Positions 1-6,271 of a stretch of 8,952 nucleotides of DNA are shown in pieces. The translations under genes were made by a program, and so were the position numbers. The stretch spans positions 1-8,952 of the forward strand of contig JAUWPC010000131.1 in NCBI GenBank assembly GCA_030611815.1. Direction: 5' to 3'. The stretch comes from Desulfobacteraceae bacterium (GTDB lineage: Bacteria; Desulfobacterota; DSM-4660; Desulfatiglandales; Desulfatiglandaceae). The number at the start of each line of letters is the position of its first letter. The stretch's first letter is position 1. The notes under the pieces are model-generated. The model did no database searches. It saw only the letters and a program-made list of their open reading frames with translations, and was not told the DNA's origin.

Positions 1-1096
1 TACCGGAGGCACCTGACATATAAGCGATTTCAATATCTTCAAGCTGGATACCCGCCTCCTCACAAAGGGTGATGTGCCCGGCCCTGACCGAACCGATGGC
101 CTTCCCTGCCTCCAAAAGATCCTTCTCCGTGCACTTGATTCCATTGGGAAGATGGATCTCGGTATCCGCGGTATTGATCCGCGGGATGTGGATAAGTCTG
201 GCCTTCATCCCCTGGCTGAGCAAGGCGACAACCCCGGTCCCTGTGATGCCCACGGCCTCTAATTCGCCCTCTTCCAACACACTACCGGTGGTGGGGTCCA
301 CCGTATCTCCTGGACGTGGCATCATCTCTTGATTAAGAACATAAGTCTTCAAATTCCCGCTGCTGGGCTGGTCTTCGCTGGCAACCCGTTTGAAACCAAC
401 GGTTACAACGTTTTCTTCCGGTTGGAAGTCAACATCTGAGATGGCTCCGGGCAGGGCCAAAAGGCCGTCCTCGATCTGCTGACCTTCTAAGGCAGGACCG
501 GCGGCCGTGGAACCGGTGTAAACTGTGCCCTCATAAATGAGAGCCATTTCGGCATTTGTTCCGTAGTCCGTTACAATGGCGATCTCGTCCTTTTCCAGCA
601 TGCCGGTCTGGATCATCATGGCCAAGGCATCCGCGCCGATCTCGTGACGGACTGCCGGCGGGATCATGATATCCGCTTCGGCCGGTAAATCGAGTCCGCG
701 AATATCCATAGCCTTTACGATCTGGGCATCCCTTTTAGGAGGAACTACTCCCAGGGATTCCAGCTTGCGTTTCCCCGCATAGGCCAGGTCCCTGAACTCA
801 ATCTCCTGAAAAAGGGAGAGCTGGATGGGGTTTCCGCAAACGGCTAATCGCACCACATTACTCTTGTCAATCCTCAGGTTGTCGATGACCTGATTTGCCG
901 CATGAACCACCACCTGGTGGGCCCAATCCAGGCCGACCTCTAAGGCAAAATGAAGATGGTCAATGACATTGGCCCCGGGGAGGGGATGACGGGTGGTGAC
1001 AGCGGTGGATAAGATTCTTCCGTTTTGATCAAGATCGATAGCATGTCCACGAAATCCGCTTGTGCCCAAGTCCAACGCGATGCCCAGTTTTGCCAT
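1..1096 (-). CDS. ramA: RamA-like corrinoid reductive activase, 3' end outside window
   Basis: ATP-dependent activase expected to reduce inactive Co(II) corrinoid on the methyltransferase corrinoid protein (here MtaC) back to Co(I). The frame is open from an ATG at 1096 to the window edge, 365 codons without a stop. The N-terminus MAKLGIALDLGTSGFRG is an ASKHA-type phosphate-binding start. Further family-like stretches are LAVCGNPIQLSLFQ, HEIGADALAMM, VTDYGTNAEMAL, AVGITGTGVV and AYMSGASG at the edge; they match my memory of methanogen RamA closely. It begins directly with the ATPase part, so it lacks the N-terminal [2Fe-2S] domain of many bacterial RACo proteins. The C-terminal [4Fe-4S] region typical of RamA would lie outside the window. 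The ribosome site GGAGGGG overlaps the stop of the small upstream gene, so translation is probably coupled. A related DUF4445 activase is the main alternative. Confidence 0.88.
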   Translation of the reverse strand, partial: MAKLGIALDLGTSGFRGHAIDLDQNGRILSTAVTTRHPLPGANVIDHLHFALEVGLDWAHQVVVHAANQVIDNLRIDKSNVVRLAVCGNPIQLSLFQEIEFRDLAYAGKRKLESLGVVPPKRDAQIVKAMDIRGLDLPAEADIMIPPAVRHEIGADALAMMIQTGMLEKDEIAIVTDYGTNAEMALIYEGTVYTGSTAAGPALEGQQIEDGLLALPGAISDVDFQPEENVVTVGFKRVASEDQPSSGNLKTYVLNQEMMPRPGDTVDPTTGSVLEEGELEAVGITGTGVVALLSQGMKARLIHIPRINTADTEIHLPNGIKCTEKDLLEAGKAIGSVRAGHITLCEEAGIQLEDIEIAYMSGASG

Positions 1097-1105
1097 TTAC
1101 TTTCT

Positions 1106-1318
1106 CTACCCCTCCATATTTTGTAACTTGCGTTTACATTTGAAACATATCCGGTTTTCTGAATCATCGGTCGTAATCTGGGCCAGATGCCCGTATTGTT
1201 TCTTATGCTCGGCTTTTATTCGTGACCAGTATTGTTTGACCTCCGTACAGGAGAGCCTTCTTCCCAAGACCTCCTCCGCATCACTATGCCACCGGCCGCA
1301 TCGAGTGCAGGCGATCAT
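1106..1318 (-). CDS. Small Cys-rich (zinc-ribbon-like) protein, 70 aa
   Basis: Function not recognised. The protein has a CxxC pair near the N-terminus (C4, C7), a single C24, and a second CxxC near the C-terminus (C58, C61), a layout typical of small zinc ribbons or rubredoxin-like metal knuckles. The centre is basic and aromatic (W31, H38, Y42, H44). It lies between mtaB and ramA on the same strand and ends 9 nt before the ramA ATG, with its last codons carrying the ramA ribosome site; this argues for a real, coupled cistron. Its own ribosome site is weak (GGAT about 11 nt before the ATG). A role in metal handling or redox activation of the methyltransferase is inference from position only. 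A chance ORF is possible, but two regular CxxC pairs make that less likely. Confidence 0.6.
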   Translation of the reverse strand: MIACTRCGRWHSDAEEVLGRRLSCTEVKQYWSRIKAEHKKQYGHLAQITTDDSENRICFKCKRKLQNMEG

Positions 1319-1368
1319 TTTTCAACTTTATCCGTTTCATCCACAGGAAACGCATCCTTGTGCTTATG

Positions 1369-1416
1369 AAAAAGGGGCATAGCCGGTTGCCCAAAAGGGT
1401 ACCATACTATGCCCCT
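1369..1416 (-). terminator. Hairpin terminator or attenuator after mtaB
   Basis: A perfect 10-bp inverted repeat (AGGGGCATAG at 1373-1382, CTATGCCCCT at 1407-1416) encloses a loop that can fold further through GGT/ACC and CCC/GGG. On the minus strand the stem is followed at once by TTTTT. It starts 40 nt after the mtaB stop. Because the small Cys-rich gene and ramA follow on the same strand with no obvious promoter of their own, it probably ends only part of the mtaB transcripts, making mtaB more abundant than the activase, or it stabilises the mtaB 3' end. Confidence 0.75.
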
Positions 1417-1455
1417 CTAATCAAGCATTACATCTATGTGTACCTTGACTACAGA

Positions 1456-2832
1456 CTACAGCCCATAGGAATCCGGGTTAAAGCCTTTCACGTCCTTGTA
1501 CTTATCCAGACACTGGTCAATGAAGTCTCCTTCCGCATCCGGCAGGGCGTCCAGGTCTTTCATGGCCTTGTCAAGAGCATCCTTCTCAAGGGCAGTCAGC
1601 TTCATCTTGGCATCACCCTGGATGATCTGGCCCGCCTTGATGGCGCCTGCCCTGGCGCTTGCATAATTGCTCTTGGCACGGTTACTGACAATGGCATTGC
1701 CTATGTCCCAGGCATTGTCAGGAGCCAGGATCAGACTGTGGGAATCCCGGTACATGTCGGAATTGACCAGAATCTCCTTCATCTGTTCCTGGTAGCCGAG
1801 TTCTAGGGAGCAATTGAGCATGGCTGCGTCATAGCCCAAGATCTCAGCAAAGACCGATGTGGTGGTGGCGCCGAACATGTCGTGGTATTCCACGGCCTCG
1901 TTGCTCCAGAGATCACACACGGCCATAATGATATTGCTGGCAAGGTCGGAATGGGCGCAGGCGCTGACCTTGCCCTCGGTGGAGATGGGTACCCCGGTCA
2001 TGGCCTTGATGATGGGATCTTCATAAGCACAGTCCTTGGTGGGACCGGTGGCCCCGCACTCATAGGCAACCATGGTCCTGGAGGCAGAAATGGCCCGGGA
2101 CAGCGCGGCTATAACGTGCGGCACATCCTTGGAGATCATACCACCGGCCATGAACATGGCCGTGTTGGCCTCGGAGCAGTTGGTATCCCCGCCAGGAATG
2201 CAGTTGTTCTTCTTGCAGATCTCCACGATCTGATCCCACATCCACTCCATATCGATGGCGCCCAGGACACCGATCCCAAAGAGGATGCCCCCGATATCAT
2301 TACGGATGATGGCATGATCAAAGATCTCCTTGCCACCCATGGATTCGATGGAAACGACATCCGCGTATTTGGAAACCTCTTTAAAGCTTTCAAGGATGTC
2401 CATGGTGTAGTCACTCGTCCGCATGTGATGCATGTCGGGTTTGCGCAGATCAGCCGGCGTGGATCGATAAGAGGCCTTGAGCCCGTATTTCTCCAGATAA
2501 TCGTCCATCTGTTTTGCAGTTTGCGCTGCGATCTCCCCGCCCCACTTGGGGTTATGGGTCATCTGAAAGACATGCTCGTTTTCCACCTGCAAAGTGGGAT
2601 GACCTACGACGACCATTCTCTCTAAGGCATCCCCGTTGGCCTTTTCGTACTCCCTCAACAGGGTCTTCATGGTCTTTTCACTGCCCGGCCTGGGATGGGG
2701 CACTACCTCGGGATGGACAAAGCCTCCCCCGATCTCAATCCCCCTCTTGGTGGTCACAGGATACTTTGCGGTACCGAACATCATTTCCGCGCCGCTGCCA
2801 TAAGCCATCTTTGTTGTCTTTTTTCGTGCCAT
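1456..2832 (-). CDS. mtaB: Methanol:corrinoid methyltransferase MtaB
   Basis: Substrate-activating zinc subunit of the cytoplasmic methanol methyltransferase system: it cleaves the methanol C-O bond and methylates Co(I) of the MtaC corrinoid. The 458-residue product matches methanogen MtaB in length and along its whole sequence, e.g. TKMAYGSGAEMMFGTAKYPV at the N-terminus and FNPDSYGL at the end. The three zinc ligands known from Methanosarcina barkeri MtaB (Glu164, Cys220, Cys269) correspond to Glu163 (SIESMGGKE), Cys219 (GGDTNCSEANTAMF) and Cys268 (GPTKDCAYE), so the enzyme should be active. I chose the ATG at 2832 because AAAGGGGGA lies 5-6 nt upstream and family homology starts there; an in-frame ATG at 2862 has no such support. 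It has its own sigma-54 promoter and is separated from mtaAC by the activator gene. Methanol is the family substrate; another small methylated compound cannot be excluded. Confidence 0.97.
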   Translation of the reverse strand: MARKKTTKMAYGSGAEMMFGTAKYPVTTKRGIEIGGGFVHPEVVPHPRPGSEKTMKTLLREYEKANGDALERMVVVGHPTLQVENEHVFQMTHNPKWGGEIAAQTAKQMDDYLEKYGLKASYRSTPADLRKPDMHHMRTSDYTMDILESFKEVSKYADVVSIESMGGKEIFDHAIIRNDIGGILFGIGVLGAIDMEWMWDQIVEICKKNNCIPGGDTNCSEANTAMFMAGGMISKDVPHVIAALSRAISASRTMVAYECGATGPTKDCAYEDPIIKAMTGVPISTEGKVSACAHSDLASNIIMAVCDLWSNEAVEYHDMFGATTTSVFAEILGYDAAMLNCSLELGYQEQMKEILVNSDMYRDSHSLILAPDNAWDIGNAIVSNRAKSNYASARAGAIKAGQIIQGDAKMKLTALEKDALDKAMKDLDALPDAEGDFIDQCLDKYKDVKGFNPDSYGL

Positions 2833-2863
2833 TTTTGTCCCCCTTTCTCTAACTAATCTCAAA

Positions 2864-2893
2864 CTATTTGTTTATTTGTTGCTGATCCAACAT
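2864..2893 (-). other. Possible 9-codon leader ORF before mtaB
   Basis: ATG at 2893 followed by eight codons and TAG, encoding MLDQQQINK. Its ribosome-site-like region (TTAGAGAAAGGG, complement of 2896-2907) is an exact 12-nt copy of the one serving mtaB (complement of 2841-2852), 55 nt apart. It lies inside the predicted mtaB leader. It may be translated, or it may only reflect a duplicated segment; there is no evidence of function. Confidence 0.25.
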
Positions 2894-2944
2894 CGCCCTT
2901 TCTCTAAGATTTTTTCACCTCCCCCCAATATTATAAAATTTTTA

Positions 2945-2958
2945 TTCTTCGCAGGTAC
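2945..2958 (+). repeat. Partner copy of the 14-nt element at the mtaB transcription start
   Basis: TTCTTCGCAGGTAC on the plus strand; its complement GTACCTGCGAAGAA begins exactly at the +1 predicted from the sigma-54 promoter. It is the inverse of the copy before the activator gene at 4547-4560. Confidence 0.4.
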
Positions 2959-2969
2959 TTTATTCATTT

Positions 2970-2984
2970 GCAAGTGATGTGCCA
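2970..2984 (-). promoter_or_regulatory. Sigma-54 (-24/-12) promoter of mtaB
   Basis: On the minus strand the sequence is TGGCACATCACTTGC. It contains the full TGGCAC and TTGC boxes, with GG and GC separated by exactly 10 nt, a textbook RpoN promoter. Placing the final C at -12 puts the transcription start at about 2958 and gives a leader of about 126 nt before the mtaB ATG. The adjacent NtrC-type activator gene, an IHF-like site and candidate enhancer sites upstream support it. Confidence 0.88.
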
Positions 2985-3007
2985 TAAACCATGATTTCGG
3001 GACCGGG

Positions 3008-3020
3008 TAACCTGTTGATA
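3008..3020 (-). promoter_or_regulatory. IHF-like DNA-bending site
   Basis: The minus strand reads TATCAACAGGTTA, an exact match to the IHF consensus WATCAANNNNTTR. It lies 24 bp upstream of the -24 box and between the promoter and the candidate activator sites, which is where IHF usually acts to loop DNA at sigma-54 promoters. The consensus is degenerate, so support comes mainly from position. Confidence 0.55.
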
Positions 3021-3073
3021 TTGCGCAGTTTCTTTTTAGTCCGCCACTGCATTTTTCCCTGAGATTTAATTAT

Positions 3074-3119
3074 GTCACCTGAGGTTACATCCACCCATTT
3101 GGTTGCAGCATCAGGTGAC
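3074..3119 (-). promoter_or_regulatory. Candidate upstream activator sites for the sigma-54 activator
   Basis: GTCACCTGA (3074-3082) recurs as its exact inverse TCAGGTGAC (3111-3119). The left copy is part of a near-palindrome, GTCACCTGAGGTTAC (3074-3088, six of seven pairs match), as expected for a dimeric Fis-type HTH protein. The two site centres (3081 and 3112) are 31 bp apart, about three helical turns, and lie about 100 and 130 bp upstream of the -24 box, the normal enhancer distance. The block sits just after the activator's stop codon. It lacks a T-run in either direction, so a terminator is less likely. Confidence 0.6.
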
Positions 3120-3123
3120 AAGA

Positions 3124-4521
3124 TCACTGAGACGAAAAACCGTACTCGGAAAGCCGAAGATAGAGTAAGCGGCGGGTAATTCCTAACACCCTGGCAGCGG
3201 CCGCCTTGTTCCAGGAGGTCATTTTTAGTGTTTTCAGGATAAGTTCTTTTTCCACTTCCTGCAGAGAGACCCCACCGTCTGGCAATTCCTTTAACACCAC
3301 AGCAGAACCTGGTGCCTGGTCCGCTTCCTCGCGAACCTCATCCGGGAGGTCGTGGGTAGTGATTCTGCCATCCGGGCAGGTAACAAGAAGCCGTTCCACC
3401 ATGTTGGTCAGTTCCCGAACATTACCCGGGTAAGAATAATCCAGCAGAAACCTTGTTGCTTCTTCGGTAAGTATAGGCACGGAGCGGTCCATATCCTTAG
3501 CGATCTTGTGAAAGAAATGATCAAGCAAAAGCGAGATATCTTCCCGTCTTTCCCGCAAGGGAGGAACATTGATTGGGACCACATTGAGGCGATAGAACAG
3601 GTCATCTCGGAAATGCCCTGCCAGAACAGCGCTCCTCAGGTCCCGACTGGTGGCAGCAATAACACGGACATCGGTTTTATATGACTTGTTTCCACCTACC
3701 CGTTGAAATTCTCTCTCCTGAAGAACCCTTAAAAGCTTGACCTGCAGTTCCCTGTCCAGTTCACCGATTTCGTCTAAGAACAGGGTGCCGCCATGGGCAA
3801 TCTCAAACTTGCCTTTTCTCTGGTGAATGGCCGTGGTAAAGGCCCCTCGCTCATGCCCGAACAGTTCACTCTCTATCAAATTTGCAGGGATGGCCCCGCA
3901 GTTTATGGCCACAAACGCATGATTGTTTCTGGCGCTGGTCTGGTGGATCGTCTGAGCCACCAGCTCCTTGCCCGTGCCACTCTCCCCCTGGATCATCACA
4001 GTAGCAGAAGAATCCCTGAGCTGTTCGATAAGGTCATAGATTTTGTTGATTCCTTTGCTCCGGCCAATGATAACCCCGAACCGTTCCTTGGATTTATTGG
4101 ATTTAGGTGGTCGCTTTTTGTTTTCCTCGTGTCCATGCCCTCTATCCATCTTCTGCACAATACTCAGCAAGATGGCATTGATGTTGTGTTTTAATGTTTG
4201 GCCTGAGAGATCGTAAAAAGTACCGCCCTGGTACAAAAATGGGCCCAATGGTGAAGTAATCAGGATAGCTGCGTGAGGGGCGATCTGCCTGGCCCAGTGC
4301 AAGAATCCCCCTCCCCCCATACCGGAGGATTTCAGATCAATAATAACTATCCTCACTTTGTCGCCTTGATCTTTCAAGGCCTTCAAGCCCTCTTGCTCGT
4401 CCGGCTCCCAGATGGACAAAAATACATCCGGAGATATCAATCGGGGCAAGGAACGGAAGGTCTGGTACTGATCGTCAACAATCAGCACGATGGGCTTGGT
4501 ATTGCCCTTGTTCTGTACCAT
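3124..4521 (-). CDS. Sigma-54-dependent NtrC-type transcriptional activator
   Basis: Enhancer-binding ATPase that remodels sigma-54 RNA polymerase; the probable target is the mtaB promoter directly downstream. Residue numbers are for the ATG at 4521 (465 aa), preferred because GGA lies 7-8 nt upstream; a GTG at 4533 would add four residues. Domains: a receiver-like N-terminus (about 10-125) keeping the acidic pair D16-D17, the phosphorylatable D62 (VIIDLKSSGMGG) and T89/S90, but with no clear equivalent of the conserved lysine; an AAA+ domain (about 148-375) with Walker A GESGTGKE (179-186), Walker B GGTLFLDEI (244-252) and YPGNVREL (364-371); a Fis-type helix-turn-helix (about 418-460). The sigma-54-contacting GAFTGA loop reads GAFTTA (226-231). 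No histidine kinase is present in the window, so the signal is unknown. Confidence 0.93.
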   Translation of the reverse strand: MVQNKGNTKPIVLIVDDQYQTFRSLPRLISPDVFLSIWEPDEQEGLKALKDQGDKVRIVIIDLKSSGMGGGGFLHWARQIAPHAAILITSPLGPFLYQGGTFYDLSGQTLKHNINAILLSIVQKMDRGHGHEENKKRPPKSNKSKERFGVIIGRSKGINKIYDLIEQLRDSSATVMIQGESGTGKELVAQTIHQTSARNNHAFVAINCGAIPANLIESELFGHERGAFTTAIHQRKGKFEIAHGGTLFLDEIGELDRELQVKLLRVLQEREFQRVGGNKSYKTDVRVIAATSRDLRSAVLAGHFRDDLFYRLNVVPINVPPLRERREDISLLLDHFFHKIAKDMDRSVPILTEEATRFLLDYSYPGNVRELTNMVERLLVTCPDGRITTHDLPDEVREEADQAPGSAVVLKELPDGGVSLQEVEKELILKTLKMTSWNKAAAARVLGITRRLLYLRLSEYGFSSQ

Positions 4522-4546
4522 TTTTTCGTCCACGGCGAGCTAATTT

Positions 4547-4560
4547 GTACCTGCGAAGAA
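4547..4560 (-). repeat. 14-nt element complementary to the predicted mtaB 5' end
   Basis: The minus strand carries TTCTTCGCAGGTAC 13-26 nt upstream of the activator's GTG (26-39 nt upstream of its ATG). The same 14 bases occur on the plus strand at 2945-2958, covering the first 14 nt of the predicted mtaB transcript. It could be a shared protein-binding site, an RNA-RNA pairing site, or chance. Confidence 0.4.
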
Positions 4561-4594
4561 AATAAGCTCGTGTCACTATCACTTACAAAGCCAA

Positions 4595-4649
4595 TGAGAG
4601 GCTCACCAATAGTTTTTCCTTTGAAAAGAAATGATGGGTTAACCTCTCA
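4595..4649 (-). repeat. Inverted repeat between the membrane-protein and activator genes
   Basis: TGAGAGG (4595-4601) and CCTCTCA (4643-4649) form a perfect 7-bp inverted repeat with a loop of about 41 nt in the 134-nt gap after the AmiS/UreI-like gene. No T-run follows, so it is a poor terminator. It may be a weak attenuator or an operator for the activator gene. I see no convincing sigma-70 or sigma-54 promoter in this gap, so the activator may also be read from the upstream operon. Confidence 0.3.
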
Positions 4650-4655
4650 ATATCC

Positions 4656-5186
4656 TTAAAACGGCAGTTTACCTGCGGCCAGCAGCCAAAACGCGGGTAC
4701 CCAGAGGCCTACAACCGTCCATATGATGAGCGACACTCCTAAGGTCTTGGCAGAGAATTTGTCATATGCGTTGAGCCAGACCATAACGTAAAGAACCGTA
4801 TAGCCGGCGCAAGCTAACGCCAGAAAATTGCTCTTTCCGATCAACTGCTTGCCATCTTCTAAAACTGGCCCTCCGGTAAGAGAGAGAATTACGTACACAA
4901 TGGATATGGGGATTAGCGTAAAGCTGGCATTGCCCGCGGCCTTCATATTTTCCAGCCCGGCAAATAGTGTATAACCGACGATAAAGTAAAATAGACCGTA
5001 CGTAAAGAGCAGCGCGGCAATCCACGGATCTTTGAAAATGGCTGCTTCAATGACGGCGGATACCAGTACAAGAACACCCACCATGATAACGAGGGCCCCA
5101 GTGCCCTTGGCCTCTCCATATCCCAAGAGCAATAAGCCCACAGGGATCCACATAAGACTGATTGCCATAAGTGTGGCTTCTACCAT
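4656..5186 (-). CDS. AmiS/UreI-family-like small-solute channel, membrane protein
   Basis: A 176-residue, very hydrophobic protein with about six membrane spans (roughly residues 4-22, 28-48, 54-76, 86-105, 120-138, 148-170). The last two spans, with a GYTVLYVMVWLNAY segment and LGVSLIIWTVVGLWVPAFWL, resemble the end of the AmiS/UreI family, whose members are proton-gated urea channels or short-chain amide transporters of similar length. The ribosome site GGAGGAGG just before the ATG is strong. It lies 57 nt after the CobW gene and is probably in the mtaAC operon. A role in passage of methanol or another small neutral substrate is inferred from context. Family assignment rests on pattern recognition, so an unrelated small membrane protein remains possible. 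Confidence 0.75.
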   Translation of the reverse strand: MVEATLMAISLMWIPVGLLLLGYGEAKGTGALVIMVGVLVLVSAVIEAAIFKDPWIAALLFTYGLFYFIVGYTLFAGLENMKAAGNASFTLIPISIVYVILSLTGGPVLEDGKQLIGKSNFLALACAGYTVLYVMVWLNAYDKFSAKTLGVSLIIWTVVGLWVPAFWLLAAGKLPF

Positions 5187-5243
5187 TTTCCTCCTCCTTT
5201 CTCAGAAATAATGCCCTTCATCGAAAGACCCTATTTCAGTGAA

Positions 5244-6242
5244 CTATAAATTGAGGTTTTGCTTCTTCTCGACACACTGATCAAGAGCGGCTTTGATCAT
5301 CTCCCGGTCCAATCCCTGGCCGATAATAGAGACTTTACTCTCGTTGGAATTGCGTACCGGTTGAGAAGAAAACTCCCCTGAGGCCAGTTCCATCAGGGTC
5401 CATTTATCACCGACCCTGAATATCCCTTTGGCCCTGACAACCTCTCCCATTCCGGACTTGGAGGCATTCAACTCCTGAAAAAGGCCTTCAAGTCTACCCT
5501 GGTCAAAGGAGAGATCACCGTAAACACAGCCAAAGGACTCATACCCCAAGGCGTCTTCCTCTTCATGAAGATGGGGATGACTTCCACCCCCTGCCGCTGT
5601 TATTTGTGCTAAATGGTCCTCTTCTTTCCACACGTCCTCCTTTGAAAGAGGGGCTGTGGACAGGGCAAACTGATACTCGGCCCAATCCACTGCCCCGAAT
5701 TCAGTCATGAGAACTGTCATTTCGGGATTGATCGCCAATATGGCCCCCTGGGTTACCATGGCTTTCCTCTTATCAACCCTGTCACACTTATTCAAAAGTG
5801 CGAGTTGGGCATTTTTGACCTGCGATTCCACAAAATGGCGGTTGGCCTTATAAAGGCCCATGAAACCGGTGGCATCAGCAATCAAAATATTATTGATCTT
5901 TTCAATGGCATCCTCAAAGAGCTCTGCCTCGACGATTGATCGGATCTGTGCAATGGTAGCAACACCGGTGGGCTCTATAATGACCCTCTCCGGGTTCATG
6001 GCCTTACTGATTTCAAGCATTTGGGACCTGAAATCGGCCTGAAGCGTGCAGCATATACACCCGCTGGGCATTTCCACCACATCCCCGCCCTGACCCGTCA
6101 ATAGCTCACCGTCTATTCCCACATCTCCGAATTCATTGACCAGAACAACAATTTTCTCCTCAGCTCCCCATTTCTCCAGGGCCCTGATGATAAAAGTGGT
6201 TTTGCCGGAGCCCAAAAACCCGAAGACAATATCAACAATCAT
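5244..6242 (-). CDS. CobW/COG0523-family GTPase, putative metal chaperone
   Basis: G3E GTPase of the CobW/COG0523 group, whose members deliver Zn, Co or related metals to target proteins using GTP. Visible motifs in the 332-residue product are Walker A GFLGSGKT (8-15), the family metal-binding CxCC at C62-C64-C65 (SGCICC), EPTG (90-93) and the guanine-specificity motif NKCD (151-154). A His/acid-rich loop HPHLHEEED (222-230) links the GTPase to the C-terminal CobW domain. It starts 29 nt after the mtaC stop with AAGGG just before the ATG, so it is cotranscribed with mtaAC. MtaA and MtaB are zinc enzymes and MtaC carries cobalt, so either metal is a reasonable cargo; the sequence does not decide. 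COG0523 proteins are often mislabelled as cobalamin-synthesis proteins, so I give no gene symbol. Confidence 0.92.
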   Translation of the reverse strand: MIVDIVFGFLGSGKTTFIIRALEKWGAEEKIVVLVNEFGDVGIDGELLTGQGGDVVEMPSGCICCTLQADFRSQMLEISKAMNPERVIIEPTGVATIAQIRSIVEAELFEDAIEKINNILIADATGFMGLYKANRHFVESQVKNAQLALLNKCDRVDKRKAMVTQGAILAINPEMTVLMTEFGAVDWAEYQFALSTAPLSKEDVWKEEDHLAQITAAGGGSHPHLHEEEDALGYESFGCVYGDLSFDQGRLEGLFQELNASKSGMGEVVRAKGIFRVGDKWTLMELASGEFSSQPVRNSNESKVSIIGQGLDREMIKAALDQCVEKKQNLNL

Positions 6243-6271
6243 TCCCTTAACCTATGCTTCATCTTTTTTTA

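Noticed and set aside
69..332. Plus-strand frames within the ramA region
   Set aside because: They are antisense to the continuous ramA frame, which has clear family motifs.
1882..2625. Long plus-strand open frame (247 codons) opposite mtaB
   Set aside because: It lies entirely antisense to a clear mtaB gene, is rich in Gly/His/Asp as expected for a codon shadow, and has no family features.
2923..2940. TATAAT-like -10 box on the minus strand in the mtaB leader
   Set aside because: No acceptable -35 box at 16-18 nt spacing, and the stretch is simply AT-rich leader downstream of a perfect sigma-54 promoter.
3074..3119. Inverted repeat GTCACCTGA/TCAGGTGAC as a terminator of the activator gene
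   Set aside because: The loop is 28 nt and no T-run follows on the minus strand; position and half-site symmetry fit enhancer sites better.
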